From contig CM060990.1 in the NCBI GenBank assembly GCA_030765065.1, positions 277,167,341 to 277,231,340 of the forward strand: 64,000 nt of DNA, given 5' to 3'. Below, one piece after another: positions 33,989-44,839 of this stretch. The stretch is from Deroplatys truncata (Eukaryota; Arthropoda; Insecta; Mantodea; Mantidae). The stretch's first letter is position 1. Each line of letters begins with the position of its first letter. Made by a program: the position numbers and the translations under genes. The notes under the pieces are model-generated. The model searched no databases. It was not told the DNA's origin and was given only the letters and a program-made list of their open reading frames with translations.

Positions 33989-35318
33989 CGAGGGGTATTT
34001 TTTAAGTAAGGTCCGCTGCCCCGTATCGTCGGAAGAATCAGGCGACTGTACTTTCTCGCATGCGCACTCAATCCCGGCATCCCTTGCACACAGTGACACA
34101 GCAGTTGGAGTCAGGTAGGCACTGAGTGTGGACCGTACTGTGTGATGGAAATGTTTACGACGATCGAGCGGCCCGCCGGGTGTGAAATCAGCTCGGTCAT
34201 TCGATTTTTGACAGCAAGGAATACAACGGCGTAAGAAATTCATCGCCAGATTAGTGAAGTTTATGGCCCCAAAGCCATGAGTAATACCAAAGTCCGTAAG
34301 TGGGTGAGGTTATTCAAGGCAGGCAGAGAGAACGTGCATGACGAACCGCGCTCGGGCCGACCATCTGTCATTAGCGAGGATCTTGTGCGTGCCGTAAACA
34401 CCGAAATTCATGCCAACCGACGGTTCAGCGTTTCCACACTGTCATTGCATTTTCCGCAGGTTTCAAGGTCTGTTCAGTACAGAATTCTGTCAGAAATCCT
34501 GGGCTAGAGAAAATTGTGCAATCGATGGGTTCCGAAGATGCTGACAGAGGAACACAAAGAAAAGAAATGTGCCAGTGCTCTGACGTTCTTGACCCAATAC
34601 CACGAGGAAGGTGATGCATTGTTGTACCATATCATCACGGGGGATGAGACATGGGTGTCCCACCTGACCGTTGAATCCAAGCAACAGTCGATGGAGTGGC
34701 GACACACGACATCTCCGACGAAAGTGAAATTCAAGCAGTCATTCTCAACTCGCAAGATTATGGCAACAGTCTTTTGGGACAGACGTGGTATTCTGCTTGT
34801 GAAGTTCATGGATCCGGGGACAACAATCAATGCAGCCGTGTATTGTCAAACTTTGGGGAAACTTCGCCGTGTAATTCAGAATAAACGTCGCGACCTGCTG
34901 TCTGCCGGAGTGATTCTCTTGCACGATAATGCAAGGCCCCACACCGCTGCTCAGACACAAGCTCTCATTGGATCCTTTGGTTGGCAGCAGATCGATCATC
35001 CTCCCTACAGCCCCGATCTTGCTCCTAGCGACTACCACCTCTTCCTGCATCTGAAGAGGTTCTCGGAGGCAAGCGTTTCCAGACGGACGATGAAGTGAAA
35101 ACAGCTGTTACGAATTGGCTTTCCTAACAGGCGGCGGACTTCTATGACGAGGGACTACAACAACTGGTCCCTCGTTACTACAAATGTCTCAACAACAACG
35201 GCGACTATGTGGAGAAATAGCTGAATGTATGAAGAATTGAATAAAAATATTTGACGAAAGTATGTCTCGTAGTTTTTTTACAACGACGAACCGGACCTTA
35301 CTTAAAAAATACCCCTCG
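33989..35318 (+). mobile_element. Mariner with perfect TIRs, inserted in the polymerase fossil
   Basis: Both ends read CGAGGGGTATTTTTTAAGTA then AGGTCCG, a perfect 27-bp inverted repeat, with TA at 33987-33988 and 35319-35320. Length 1330 bp is normal for a full mariner. The transposase is on + and only lightly damaged. It is the best preserved DNA transposon in the window and interrupts the polymerase fossil. Confidence 0.95.
34145..35220 (+). pseudogene. Mariner transposase (DD34D), lightly broken
   Basis: ATG at 34145 gives MEMFTTIERPAGCEISSVIR, then the helix-turn-helix EIHRQISEVYGPKAMSNTKV and the linker DEPRSGRPSV. The catalytic part has GDETWVSH (first Asp), LLHDNARPHTA (second) and YSPDLAPSDYH (third). 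There are 34 residues between the second and third Asp, as in mariner proper. The C-terminus ends LNNNGDYVEK at TAG 35218-35220. Breaks: in-frame stops at 34232 and 34505, one frameshift near 35065, and one further stop near 35125. Otherwise full length at about 355 codons. Confidence 0.88.
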
Positions 35319-38104
35319 TACATGACTCCCTAGGCTTCATACACTCAAGCAGAAAACGCAGATCGATATGTAGATCGATAAGTTCTGGAGGATACTCGAT
35401 GTCGACTTCTAATATGTATCCATGAGAATCATCTACTTTTAGTGTTTCTAAGCTGATGTCATTAGGAGAAACCCATTCAAATCCGCCATAAGGAAGAGCG
35501 TGGCACATTTCCCAACCATGTTGGTTATTTGCATCTTCATAGATGGGTTGGTCTCGACGGATCATACTTATCCATGTAGGCGTTGTTTGCTCCGGCATAC
35601 TGGTGGGAAACTTGTTATAAACCTCCTCTTATACCGGATTCTATCATGAGTAGTTGATCATAATCCTTCAGCAATTCAAGCTCAATTCTAGTATACAGCA
35701 ACATGGCGTCCCAGGTACGTCCTGGAGAGGTAAAATAATGAGCGGGGTCCACTTTGTATATTTTGAAGGTTTGATCTCTAAATGTCTCAAAGACGTCAGC
35801 TAGAAGAAGAACATCTGAAGTTAATTAGAGTTCGCTGTACTCGCCAAGGTTTCTCACATTAAACAGTTCCCTTAAATTTCTAGCATGATTGTGGTCAGCA
35901 TCAGTAATTTCTTCTCAATTTAACCTATTGTAGAAGGAGTCCTTAGGAGGCAGACAGGTTTCGTTCAAAACATCCCATGGCGTGACTTAATCATAGGGAA
36001 ATACTCCCTTACGGGTCATCAACTTCAACTTGTATTCCCTGAAGTGCTTCAGTGTTACAGGATACGATGTTAGATTTTTCACCATCTTATTTAAGCTTGT
36101 ACGCAGAAACCGAAAGCTATGCACAAACCGAAGATTTATACCTCCTAAATAATCGGGAAATGATATATAGCTTTCTTCAGAGCTAGGAATTACCTCCACC
36201 CGCTCTCCTGTACATCCCAGCTTCTTAACAATGAAATGTAAGTCATACCCACTGAGGTTGTGCATGAAGACGGGAATATATTTAGGTGTTTTGCAGGCTA
36301 AATTACATTCATTATGTAGACTTCCGCGATATTCACCACTGATACGATCATGGTTGCGTACTTTATAGTTCTTTTCAGTAAAGGCTTTACCACACAAGTA
36401 GCATACTGTAGAAGAGTCGAAATCCTTCTGCTGTTGATATGTAAGTTTCAGAGGCATGGCAGATTTGTATATATTATCAATTTTCTTTGCAAGGGATGTC
36501 TGGTATACCATAAACTTCTGAGCAGCATCTATACCACAATATACATAGGGATGCTTAGGAACACCAGTTTCCAGATGTTGAAAGGATTGAGCAGGTTTCA
36601 CGCAAACACAGAAACTCATAGGTACATGCTGCTGATAAGTGGTTGTATATGAAGTTTCAGGATTGGGGATAGACGTACGACATGGAGCGAGGATGATTTC
36701 AAAGTCTACATAGATGACGTAAGATAGTTTCAACATTCTTTCAAAATTTTTAAATTGTATTATAGAGTTCTCCTTTATAGGCTTAACTACCTTTGAAATA
36801 TCATGTTGATTACAGATGGAAGCATGCTCTTCTAGTTTTTCCAACCCACTTCGTCCATATTGATCATCAAAATGGGTGAAACACCTCTTGCAAGTGCACA
36901 CTCGTTCTTTATGCTTAGTTTTCTGACGTCGAATAAGTGTTTTCAAAGTTCTTATATATACGTAGTGATGTTTTCCACCACTGTCACTCAATAGTAGTAG
37001 GTCACAATGCTCAGCCAGTTTAGTCTCAGCAACCTTTATTGAATACACTTCATGTTTCTCATCCAGCCCGAAAAACTTTATAGACATACTGTTAAGCTTC
37101 TCAAACTTAGATATTTGAGAAAGTGAAGTAGGGTAAGAAACACAGCTGAAGTTGTACTTATCTTGAACTTGCTCGTATTTGCTAACGCGTCGAGGCTTGG
37201 TGCCGACGAATTTGGCTAGTACAGAATACATGAAGCATTTCTCGTTACTGTAGTTCTGGATGATTATGCATGCGTTTCTCACTTCAACAGATGCGGTAGT
37301 GGTATGTAGCTACTTCCTCGTAACGGACTGTACTTAGTGATATGAAGTCGAACTCCTTCCACAGCAAGCAGAGCCCAGTTGCTACCCTTAAGCTGCGATT
37401 CTTCCATTTCAGTGCCCAATTTCTTGAATTTCGCTTCCAACATAGAAATACAGGCTGATTTCGTGTTTTAAATGTTTTGTGACCGGTTTCTCCGATACTG
37501 TTCACAAATCGACTCTGAGCCAACAGATTAATTTTCACACTCTTGGGAATACCAATCTCTTTATATACAACCTGTATTAACGGTTGTTTTGTCTCCTGCA
37601 GGTACGTATTCAGATCCTTAATTGCATCGCATCGGATGAAATACGATTTCAATCGTCCGTCAAATGAAGTTTCATACTCTTTCATGCCAGATTCCTCCAC
37701 TGTAGATAACTGTCGTTTAGTAGGCTCCAATCTACTTTTCTTCTCAGGTATGCTTATTTCGCATGCATCTTGGTGTCGCTGGACCTTATAACCATCATTG
37801 AAGGTTATACTACAATGTTTACACTTGAGGAGCCGCTTGCAACTCATCTCATGCCCACTCTTGTCATAATCTCGCAGGAATTTCTTCCCGCATTTTCCGT
37901 AAGAATATCCGGAAGCACTAGGAATCATATTCTTATATACGGAGTTATTCATCTTTACTCTTGATGTAATAACGTATTAATCCTTCTTTAAGGAAATGTA
38001 GACCTCTTCACCTAACACTTTCGAAGGATGATTTTTTCGGGGAGACCATGATGTTGACGCCCTAAGAGTAATTAGCAGAATGGAGTCCAGTGCCCGAGAT
38101 CACC

Positions 38105-38114
38105 CTATTTATAG
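38105..38114 (-). promoter_or_regulatory. TATA box upstream of the polymerase fossil
   Basis: The minus strand reads CTATAAATAG about 150 bases before the first polymerase codon (37952), the only strong TATA match in the upstream DNA and on the right strand. It probably marks the old promoter of the virus-like gene. An initiator cannot be assigned with confidence. Confidence 0.45.
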
Positions 38115-38285
38115 AGGGAGCACGGAACGTTTAGATCAATCATAAACTGAATTTTAATACTAAAATGGTGATTAAGCGTCTAAACTCTTATATTTCAATA
38201 CGAGTTTACACAGGTGTTCGGACGTGTCCGTAGGTCTTCGTGCATGTTCACGTGTTTAGAGAGACGTACGGAGGTGTTTATGTTT

Positions 38286-38592
38286 GTGTATCTATGATTG
38301 TGTGTGCATGCACACCGCGCGCGCGTGTGTGTAGGTGAGCGGGTGTATGTGTGTGCGTGCACGTGTGTGTAAGTGCGAGGTTATATGTGTGTATGCGTGC
38401 GTGTGCTGTGTGTGTGCGTGCCTGTGTATATCCGCGTGTGCTGTGTGTGTGCGCGCGTTATATGCGTGCGTGTGTTTCGTGTTTTAAGCGCATCTGCTTT
38501 GTATGTATGTGTATGTGTGTAAGTGCAATGTGTATATGCGTGTGTGGGCATGTGAGTGAGATTGTATGCGCGTGTCTGCGTATGCATGCGTG
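38286..38592 (+). repeat. GT/GTGC-rich low-complexity tract
   Basis: About 300 bases of TGTG, TGCG and CGCG dinucleotides with irregular interruptions. It makes cysteine-rich frames on + and THTHT frames on -, none of them genes. Confidence 0.8.
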
Positions 38593-38599
38593 AAGAAAC

Positions 38600-38950
38600 C
38601 CGTAATTATGGATGAGGCACGAACCTCTCGGATAGCATTACATTTCAGATTCAACGCTTTAACGCTTTTATCACTTTCCTATTCGACGTTGAAACCCATA
38701 TTTTATGCGTTTAGAGGTTTTAAAAAGATAATTTATGTATTAAACACCATTGTTGCTTATTCTCTATGTTTTCTCGTTTTATATACTTTCAAATTAATTG
38801 TGCTATGATTTGAGCAATTAAATGCCGGTTCGGTGGCTAAAACTAAGATATTTCACTAACATATCAATGCCTTTAATGATATAACGTGATCGCTGATCAA
38901 ACATTTAATTCAACTATAAACCACGGCATAAGAAACAGATTTGTTGTATA
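38600..38950. other. AT-rich spacer, no gene seen
   Basis: Non-repetitive AT-rich DNA between the GT tract and the 100-bp tandem repeat. A frame of 80 codons (38566-38808) is hydrophobic and low-complexity and is not a credible gene. Confidence 0.4.
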
Positions 38951-38978
38951 CCACTCATTTTAATGCTCTGCGCGTAAT

Positions 38979-39200
38979 AACCTCCGCCATATGATGTCAC
39001 ACACGGAGACAGGTTGTCTAGCCGTCAGACACGTTTAAACTCGTCTGATTACTACCTGTATATGTTCGCTCTGAACGCATTAACCTCCGCCATATGACAT
39101 CACACCCAGAGACAGGATCTCTATGACGTCACACCCAGAGAACAGGATGTATGGCTCTATCATACACGTTTAAACTCATCTCGAAACTACTTGTATATGG
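38979..39200 (+). repeat. Tandem repeat of about 100 bp with CRE-like motifs
   Basis: Two and a half units of TAACCTCCGCCATATGAYRT, CACAC.CRGAGACAGG, a CAYACGTTTAAACTC.TCT core and ACTAC.TGTATATG. The last, partial unit contains TGACGTCAC (39.12 kb), a perfect CRE/ATF core; the others carry TGATGTCAC and TGACATCAC at the same place. Confidence 0.7.
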
Positions 39201-39299
39201 TGTCACACTAAAAAGAGACAAGTATTCTCACACGCTCATTCCGACAGATGTTTCCATTCAACGCCTACGATCACCACCACCACCCATTTAACCAAAGTT

Positions 39300-40070
39300 A
39301 ACAACATCTCTATTACCACAATACTTCAGAAGTAGACGCTTTAAAGGTAACGTAAAAGGTTTTCTCCCCTTATTTAATTAAATGCATGGAAATACTGTAT
39401 ATATTTCATGTTTTCACTCCTTTATCAATTCTTCCTTCCATTTTCCCTTAATTCTCCAAAGAATCAGTATGCAATATCACATTCCTATACGCTTAATACT
39501 CAGTTATTGCAGAAAACAAAATATTTGACTACAATCATGAGCAAAGTAATTTTTCCAGGGTTACATAGATTTTAAGCTTCTAGAATCGAACCAGGCAATG
39601 CTTTTACTAAATTTATTTCAGTAACTTGGTTCCCCGCATCAGCATCTGACACTTAAGCTTTATTTTAACCGGCCAGGATCCGTACTTTTGAAGATACATA
39701 AAATCACCCCAAAGTAAAATTTAACACCATCTCTATTACCACAATACTTCAGAAGTAGACGCTTTAAAGGTAACGTAGAAGGTTTTCTCCCCTTATTTAA
39801 TTAAATTCATGTATATACTGTATTATTTCATGTTTTTATTCCTTTTTCAATTCTTCCTTTCCATCTTCCCTTCACTCTCCAAAGAATCAGTATCCAATAT
39901 GACATTTCTATACGCTTAATACTCAGTTATCGCAGCAAAACCATTGAATTTTGCTGCAATCATGAGCAAAGTAATTTTTCCAGGGTTCCGCAGCTTTTAA
40001 GTTTCTAGAATGGAACCAGGTAATACTTTTAATAAATTTGCTTCAGTTACTTAGTTTCCCGCATCAGCAC
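39300..40070 (+). repeat. Direct duplication with 423-bp period (two copies)
   Basis: 39300-39645 and 39722-40070 match closely (about 90% by eye), for example CATCTCTATTACCACAATAC at 39305 and 39728, and CTTTAAAGGTAACGTA.AAGG. The two copies are separated by about 75 bases. No coding content. Confidence 0.85.
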
Positions 40071-40696
40071 AACTGGAAGACATACGCAGATTCACAGATT
40101 AATGAACGAGGTAAATAGCATTTTCAGTTCCAAACGGCAACTATTATCATCACCCTACCCAAGAACATGAATGCATGCCCAGTACAAGGTGAGCCTTTCT
40201 GTAACTTCGAAAGTGAGAGCCCAAATCTGTAAACAGGAAAGGAAACGGTTTCAAGAACCCGAACTTACCAGCTCTTATCCCCAAAGGTGTCACACTGAAA
40301 TCAAGGAAGACCAAATGCATCAAAGCACTGTTAAGAAACACTATGGTGATCAATGAGAAGATTCTGTAAACCCGAAGTTTTTCTACAAACATTTCAAGGA
40401 ACAAGAACACCTGGGATTTGCAGATGACACCAAGATACTGTCACTCATTTTAAGATACTAGAAGAACAGGATACCAATATTTTGCGAATGCTTTAATTGT
40501 TTTTAAGTTCACTATTTTTATAAATGCTTGTTGTAGGTTTCAATTTTTCAAACGTCACTGCGAAAACATTTCGATCGTTAATGGTAATATTAATGAGATC
40601 TGCGGTACCTTCAACTTCCAAGAGTTCTATTCAAAAACAGACAAAATGCCGTTTTTTTCCTATTTAACAGAATTCAGAAAACATGTACTTAATATT
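40071..40696. other. Spacer, no gene seen
   Basis: Contains opposing frames of 86 and 61 codons around 40.15-40.41 kb, neither with recognisable motifs. No repeats identified. Confidence 0.4.
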
Positions 40697-40983
40697 GTCG
40701 TCCTCCGTGGTGTAGTGGTTACCATGCTGCCGTCTAGTTCCCAAGGTTCAAACCCGGCGGAGGACGATGGATTTTTTCGGGAGTAAAAATCCTTATCATG
40801 GCTTCCTTCGGAAGACAAGTAAACCCGGTGGTCCCGTGTTGTAGATTTACGGCACGTAAAGGAACCTAAAGTCTGATAAAGAGGCCCCTGAACAAAATTG
40901 CCAGTCTTTCACGCCCAATATGGAATGAAACGCTAAGAAAGACTGCAGTTAAAGAGTGATCATAAATAAAACTCAATTTAATT
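40697..40983 (+). mobile_element. SINE-A, full-length tRNA-derived SINE
   Basis: Flanked by a perfect 8-bp duplication TTAATATT (40689-40696 and 40984-40991). The head GTCGTCCTCCGTGGTGTAGT...GGTTCAAACCC is a tRNA-like sequence with good A box (TGGTGTAGTGG) and B box. The body has CATGGCTTCCTTCGGAAG, GATTTACGGCACGTAAA and CTTTCACGCCCAATATGGAA, and the tail is ATAAATAAAACTCAATTT. A second, headless copy lies at 44165-44368. Confidence 0.9.
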
Positions 40984-40991
40984 TTAATATT

Positions 40992-42308
40992 ATGAACTTA
41001 ATACTTTATGGTTGTTTGTAAGAAAGCTAAATTTCAATGTCAGTCGTTAACTGCAACAAAAATCACCAAAATCTGCATTACGTTCATGAGCCAGTCATAT
41101 GATGTGTTTTAAAATTTTCGCTGTGTACAAAGTTCTCCAATCCAAAAAAAATGTACCACAATTCTCTTTTTCGAATTGTTTTGCATAATTATTAAATCTT
41201 ACTAAAAATGCCCTTGTGAGAAGATAGACCCTTTAGGTTGTAATTATTGAAAACATATTAATGTAGCAGGCTATGAAAGTTTAGGGTGCATTTGACGTTT
41301 TTGCAAGTGGGTGCGTTGGTATATACGTAGATAACTTGGCAAGACGGCGGAACGCCAACTAGCAAAAGGTGTCTTATTTGCCTTACACAACCAAAGCCTG
41401 TTAAGTGTAAACTAAGGTTTTAAGAATAAAGAAACGATTTACGTGAAATTATACAGATTCTAACAGTAAATGCAGGAATTCTTAGTTTTTTTTAGAAAAA
41501 GGATCATTGGCGTGCCTCGTAGGACTCGTCCGTTAAGTGTTTTTGTCAATTTCCTCCATTCCGTGTATGATGCATTTAACAGATTTTGCCAGTGGGCGAT
41601 GCAACTATGAAACCCAGAAAGGGACTCTTACAAGCTAATACCTCCCTGGCCAGAAAGAACCTGGAGCTCACGAGGGCAGGGATTGCTCAAATCCCCACAA
41701 TAGGGTTATCTCTGTTGAGAGTTCCTACCGCTACCCAACATAAGAGTTCCAAAAAAAAGTATAGCACCTGAATATGAAATAGGTTAGTGGGTATCCAAAG
41801 GAAAGAGATGAAAGCAACAATGCTAATATAATTTCATAGTATCAAAGAAATGCTATACAAAGGCAGAAACATTAGAAGTATAAAGAGTAGTAGTGAAAAA
41901 ACCAGTAAACTTAAATTTATAAACAACAGCTGTAAACAAATATTTACATAGAATGTAAATAACAAAATTCCATCCAATAATCCAACTACAATTTTAAAGT
42001 AGTAGGAAAGCACGCATTAAAATACCACATATACTATAAGATCTGCTCGAAAATATCCCAGTTAGAGGATGCGGTGAAAGTTTAATAAACTCAGAGGTAT
42101 AAATAAAGATTTATGGAGAAACAAGGTAACAATTCCCATTCAGTAATCCAGCTCCAACAGAATAAAGCAAATCCTACATATACATCGAAGGTACCAAAAA
42201 TAACAGCAATACACCTTTACATAGAAACAAAATCACGACTCCGTTCCTATAATCCAACCCCAGCAGTAGCAAGTTATAAGGAAAATTTGGGTGTAAATTC
42301 TACATATT
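40992..42308. other. Spacer, no gene seen
   Basis: AT-rich. A 61-codon frame at 41586-41771 (KPRKGLLQANTSLARKNLEL) has mixed composition but no family I recognise. No terminal repeats seen. Confidence 0.4.
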
Positions 42309-43603
42309 CGAGGCGCGTCCATAAAGTAAGTTTGCCATTCATTCCACAGCTAACAAACCATATTATATTGCGACTGCCAATGTGATACAATTGGCGCATG
42401 CGCTAGTGGAACTAGTATCGTTGCAGTGGTTAGAGATAGAGGCTCGTATTCCAGCTCCCGCCGAGTGTGAAGTGCGATCTGTGATAAGATTTTTGAATGC
42501 ACAGAGCATAGCGCCGATTGAAATCCATCGTCAGCTGTGCCAGGTCTATGGGTCTAACGTCATGAATAAGCAAAGGTGCATCGCTGATGCAGACAATTAT
42601 CAGCAGATCAACAAAGTGTTCATAATGAGGAGCGCAGTGGGAGGCAATCCATCATTACAGACGACTTTGTGGAGCTTGTGTGGGGAAGCATTGTGGAGAA
42701 TCGTCGTTTCATTATTACGGAATTCAGTAGTCTTTCCCACACATTTCTCACTCCTTTTTTATCTAATTGTCATGGAGTATCTGTTGTTCAGGAAATTTTG
42801 CTCCAGATGGGTGCCGAAGCAACTGACAGCAGAACACAGAGCAAAGCGCATAGAGTCAACATTGATATATCTGCAGTGGCACCATGATGACGGGACGAGT
42901 TTCTGGACCGTATCACAACAAGTGATGAAACGTGGGTCACACACAGTACCCCAGAAACCAAGCAGCAGTCAATGCATTGGCGTCACAGCGGATCTCCCTG
43001 CAAGACGAAAATCAAGCGGGCTGTGTCGGCGTGAAAAATGATATGCACAGTGATCTGGGATAGACGGGACATTCTCCTCGTCAGTTCCTGACCAGAGGTG
43101 AGACGGTGATTGTTGAGCGTAACATTAAAACACTGTTGAAATTGCGATGAAACATTCAGAACAAGCGGAGCAGAATGCTTAGTGCCTGCGTTGTGTTACT
43201 GCACGATAACACTCGTTCACACACTGTTCGACGGACAACAGATCTCCTGCAGAAGTTTGGCTAGGAGGTTTTTAATCATCCGCCCTAAAGCCGGAATTCG
43301 CTCCCAGTGATTTACATTTTCTTACACCTAAAGAAATGTCTGTCCGGTCAGCGCCAGCATTTCGGAACGACAGAGAGGCGGATATGATTGTGACACGGTA
43401 ATTGCAATCATAGGTGAAAGATTTTTACAGCACAGGGATACAGAAGTTGGTCCCACGGCATGACAAATGTTTGAATCCCGATGGTGAATATGTTGAAAAA
43501 TAGCCTAACACTTCTTGTATCTGTTCCAAAAAATTCTTTTCATTAAATTGTACTTTGTTTTTGTAAACAGCCTCATGAAGACTTACTTTATGGAGGCGCC
43601 TTG
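42309..43603 (+). mobile_element. Mariner element, decayed
   Basis: TIRs CGAGGCGCGTCCATAAAGTA (left) and CAAGGCGCCTCCATAAAGTA (reverse complement of the right) are nearly identical. TA occurs within a few bases of each end, but the exact duplication is uncertain. The length of about 1.3 kb is normal. The transposase belongs to the same general group as the copy at 34 kb (shared N-terminal CE..SVIRFL.A and EIHRQL) but is far more decayed. Confidence 0.85.
42382..43503 (+). pseudogene. Mariner transposase, decayed
   Basis: The N-terminal part is ECEVRSVIRFLNAQSIAPIE followed by IHRQLCQVYGSNVMNKQR. Later RWVPKQLTAEHRAKRIES lies in the same frame, then DETWVTH-like sequence near 42.93 kb, LLHDNTRSHT-like sequence near 43.2 kb and a C-terminal LNPDGEYVEK near 43.5 kb, each in a different frame. 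Five or more frame changes or stops separate them. Confidence 0.75.
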
Positions 43604-43639
43604 TACTAGCTTTTTTGACTGAACTGCTATACACATAAG

Positions 43640-44100
43640 CAAAACAGCAGTTATTGGAATAAATCATCATCCGCATCACTAGCTGGAGTTTGTATATTTT
43701 GCAACAGAGAAACTGCAATACTTTGAGATTGCATTGATTCTGATTTCGCAATACACGGTTAGATAGTTTCGTTTTTTATAGAGCAATTGTGGAGTACTTT
43801 TTCTTTTAAGAGACATTTCACTGGGTTTGGACATTGGTACTTGTTCATTTTGGTTACGAACTATGGTTAATGCTGCCTTTAAGGATGCTGTATGTTTGTT
43901 CAGTACTTAAAGCTCTTCATCTGTACTAATTTCCTTGATTAAATCCATAAGTTCAGATGCAATTGAATTCTTTATTTGTAATAGGAACATGAGCTGTTGG
44001 ACTTTCCTTTTTGCTGACATGTGTAAGTATGTCCTCCTTTTCATCAACGACATAAGGGTCCTCGCTATCTATTGTCAAGTTATTAGCTTCTTCAGGATTC
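43640..44100 (-). pseudogene. Unidentified minus-strand coding remnant
   Basis: Minus-strand pieces read DPYVVDEKEDILTH, SIASELMDLIKEISTDEEL and HTASLKAALTIVRNQNEQVP, a Lys/Glu-rich composition that looks like real protein rather than chance. It may be the C-terminus of a transposase or of a domesticated transposase-like host protein; I could not place it. Frame changes are present. Confidence 0.35.
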
Positions 44101-44164
44101 TTTCAAGGTACTCTTTATTAACCCCAATCTGACAAACATTGTGAATATACTTATACGTGATCCA

Positions 44165-44368
44165 TTTCTGTAAAAATCCTTAGCATGGCTTCCTCTGGAA
44201 CGGAAGTAAAGCCGGTGGTCCCGTATCGTAGATTTACGGCACGTAAAAGAACCCCAAGCCTGGTAAAGAAGCATATGAGTAGCATTTCCGGTCTTTCACA
44301 CCCAATATTGAATGGAACGCTAGGAACCATAGTAGTTAAAGAACGTCCATAAATAAAACTCAATTTCA
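44165..44368 (+). mobile_element. SINE-A, headless copy
   Basis: Matches SINE-A from AAAAATCCTTAGCATGGCTT through GATTTACGGCACGTAAAAGA, CTTTCACACCCAATATTGAA and the ATAAATAAAACTCAATTT tail. The tRNA head is missing, a usual 5' truncation. Roughly 85% like the copy at 40.7 kb. Confidence 0.85.
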
Positions 44369-44839
44369 CATGTTCCACTTAATATTGGAATCAACACATA
44401 TATAGGTATATTTGCGAGTGCAAGCGTCATACTTATTACAGATTAATCCGCATTTACAGTGAACCTGAGTTAAGTTAAACAAGCGCACTACCGCTTTCGA
44501 CGCTTATGGTATTTTCCAGCCACAGCTTTCTTTTATAATGGGATCCTTGTTTATTTATGCACTTGATTTATGCCTGCGGCGAATATACATTGATTTACTT
44601 GTAGGTTTCCCCTATGTAAGGACAACAACGCTATCAAACAATTTGTGTTTAACAAAGCACATCAGAACAAATATTGTCTTATCTAATTGCCTCACATACT
44701 TTCCATGCAATTAGACATGTTTAAGTGCATTAAGTATTCTCTCTATATGGATGTTTGTATTCAACCCAGCATAAAACCTATGACTGCGAACTCAGCATTT
44801 TGTATTCATCTGATAATTATCCTTAAAATATGAGCTGAA

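Larger units (their letters stand above)
33430..37952 (-). pseudogene. Fossil protein-primed DNA polymerase B (Polinton/adintovirus type)
   Basis: A virus-like fossil on the minus strand. The N-terminal part begins with M at 37952 and has C2H2/CxxC zinc-binding segments (CGKKFLRDYDKSGHEMSCKR, LKCKHCSITF). The 431-codon stretch 35987-37282 has the exonuclease-side motifs YVIYVDFEIILAP and YIPVFMHNLSGYDLHFIVKK, with a zinc knuckle CYLCGKAF...NHDRISGEYRG between them. Downstream pieces near 35.6-35.9 kb and 35.3-35.6 kb (GYILEVDIEYPPELIDLH), and 33.4-33.99 kb (HTLNHGLRLSKIHRGLQF, KLFNNVMFGKTMENLRNR), belong to the palm and C-terminal region. This polymerase class starts synthesis from a terminal protein and is carried by Polintons, adintoviruses and bidnaviruses. 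It is broken, with something like ten breaks plus a mariner insertion at 33989-35318, and is probably tens of millions of years old or less. No matching TIRs, integrase or ATPase were found next to it. Confidence 0.85.

Noticed and set aside
38351-38593. Cysteine-rich 80-codon frame and an opposite THTHT-rich frame
   Set aside because: Both arise from the GT/GTGC low-complexity tract and have no other support.
40697-40770. A possible functional tRNA gene
   Set aside because: A and B boxes are good, but the sequence continues into a SINE body, has an 8-bp target duplication around the whole unit, and has no terminator at the tRNA end.
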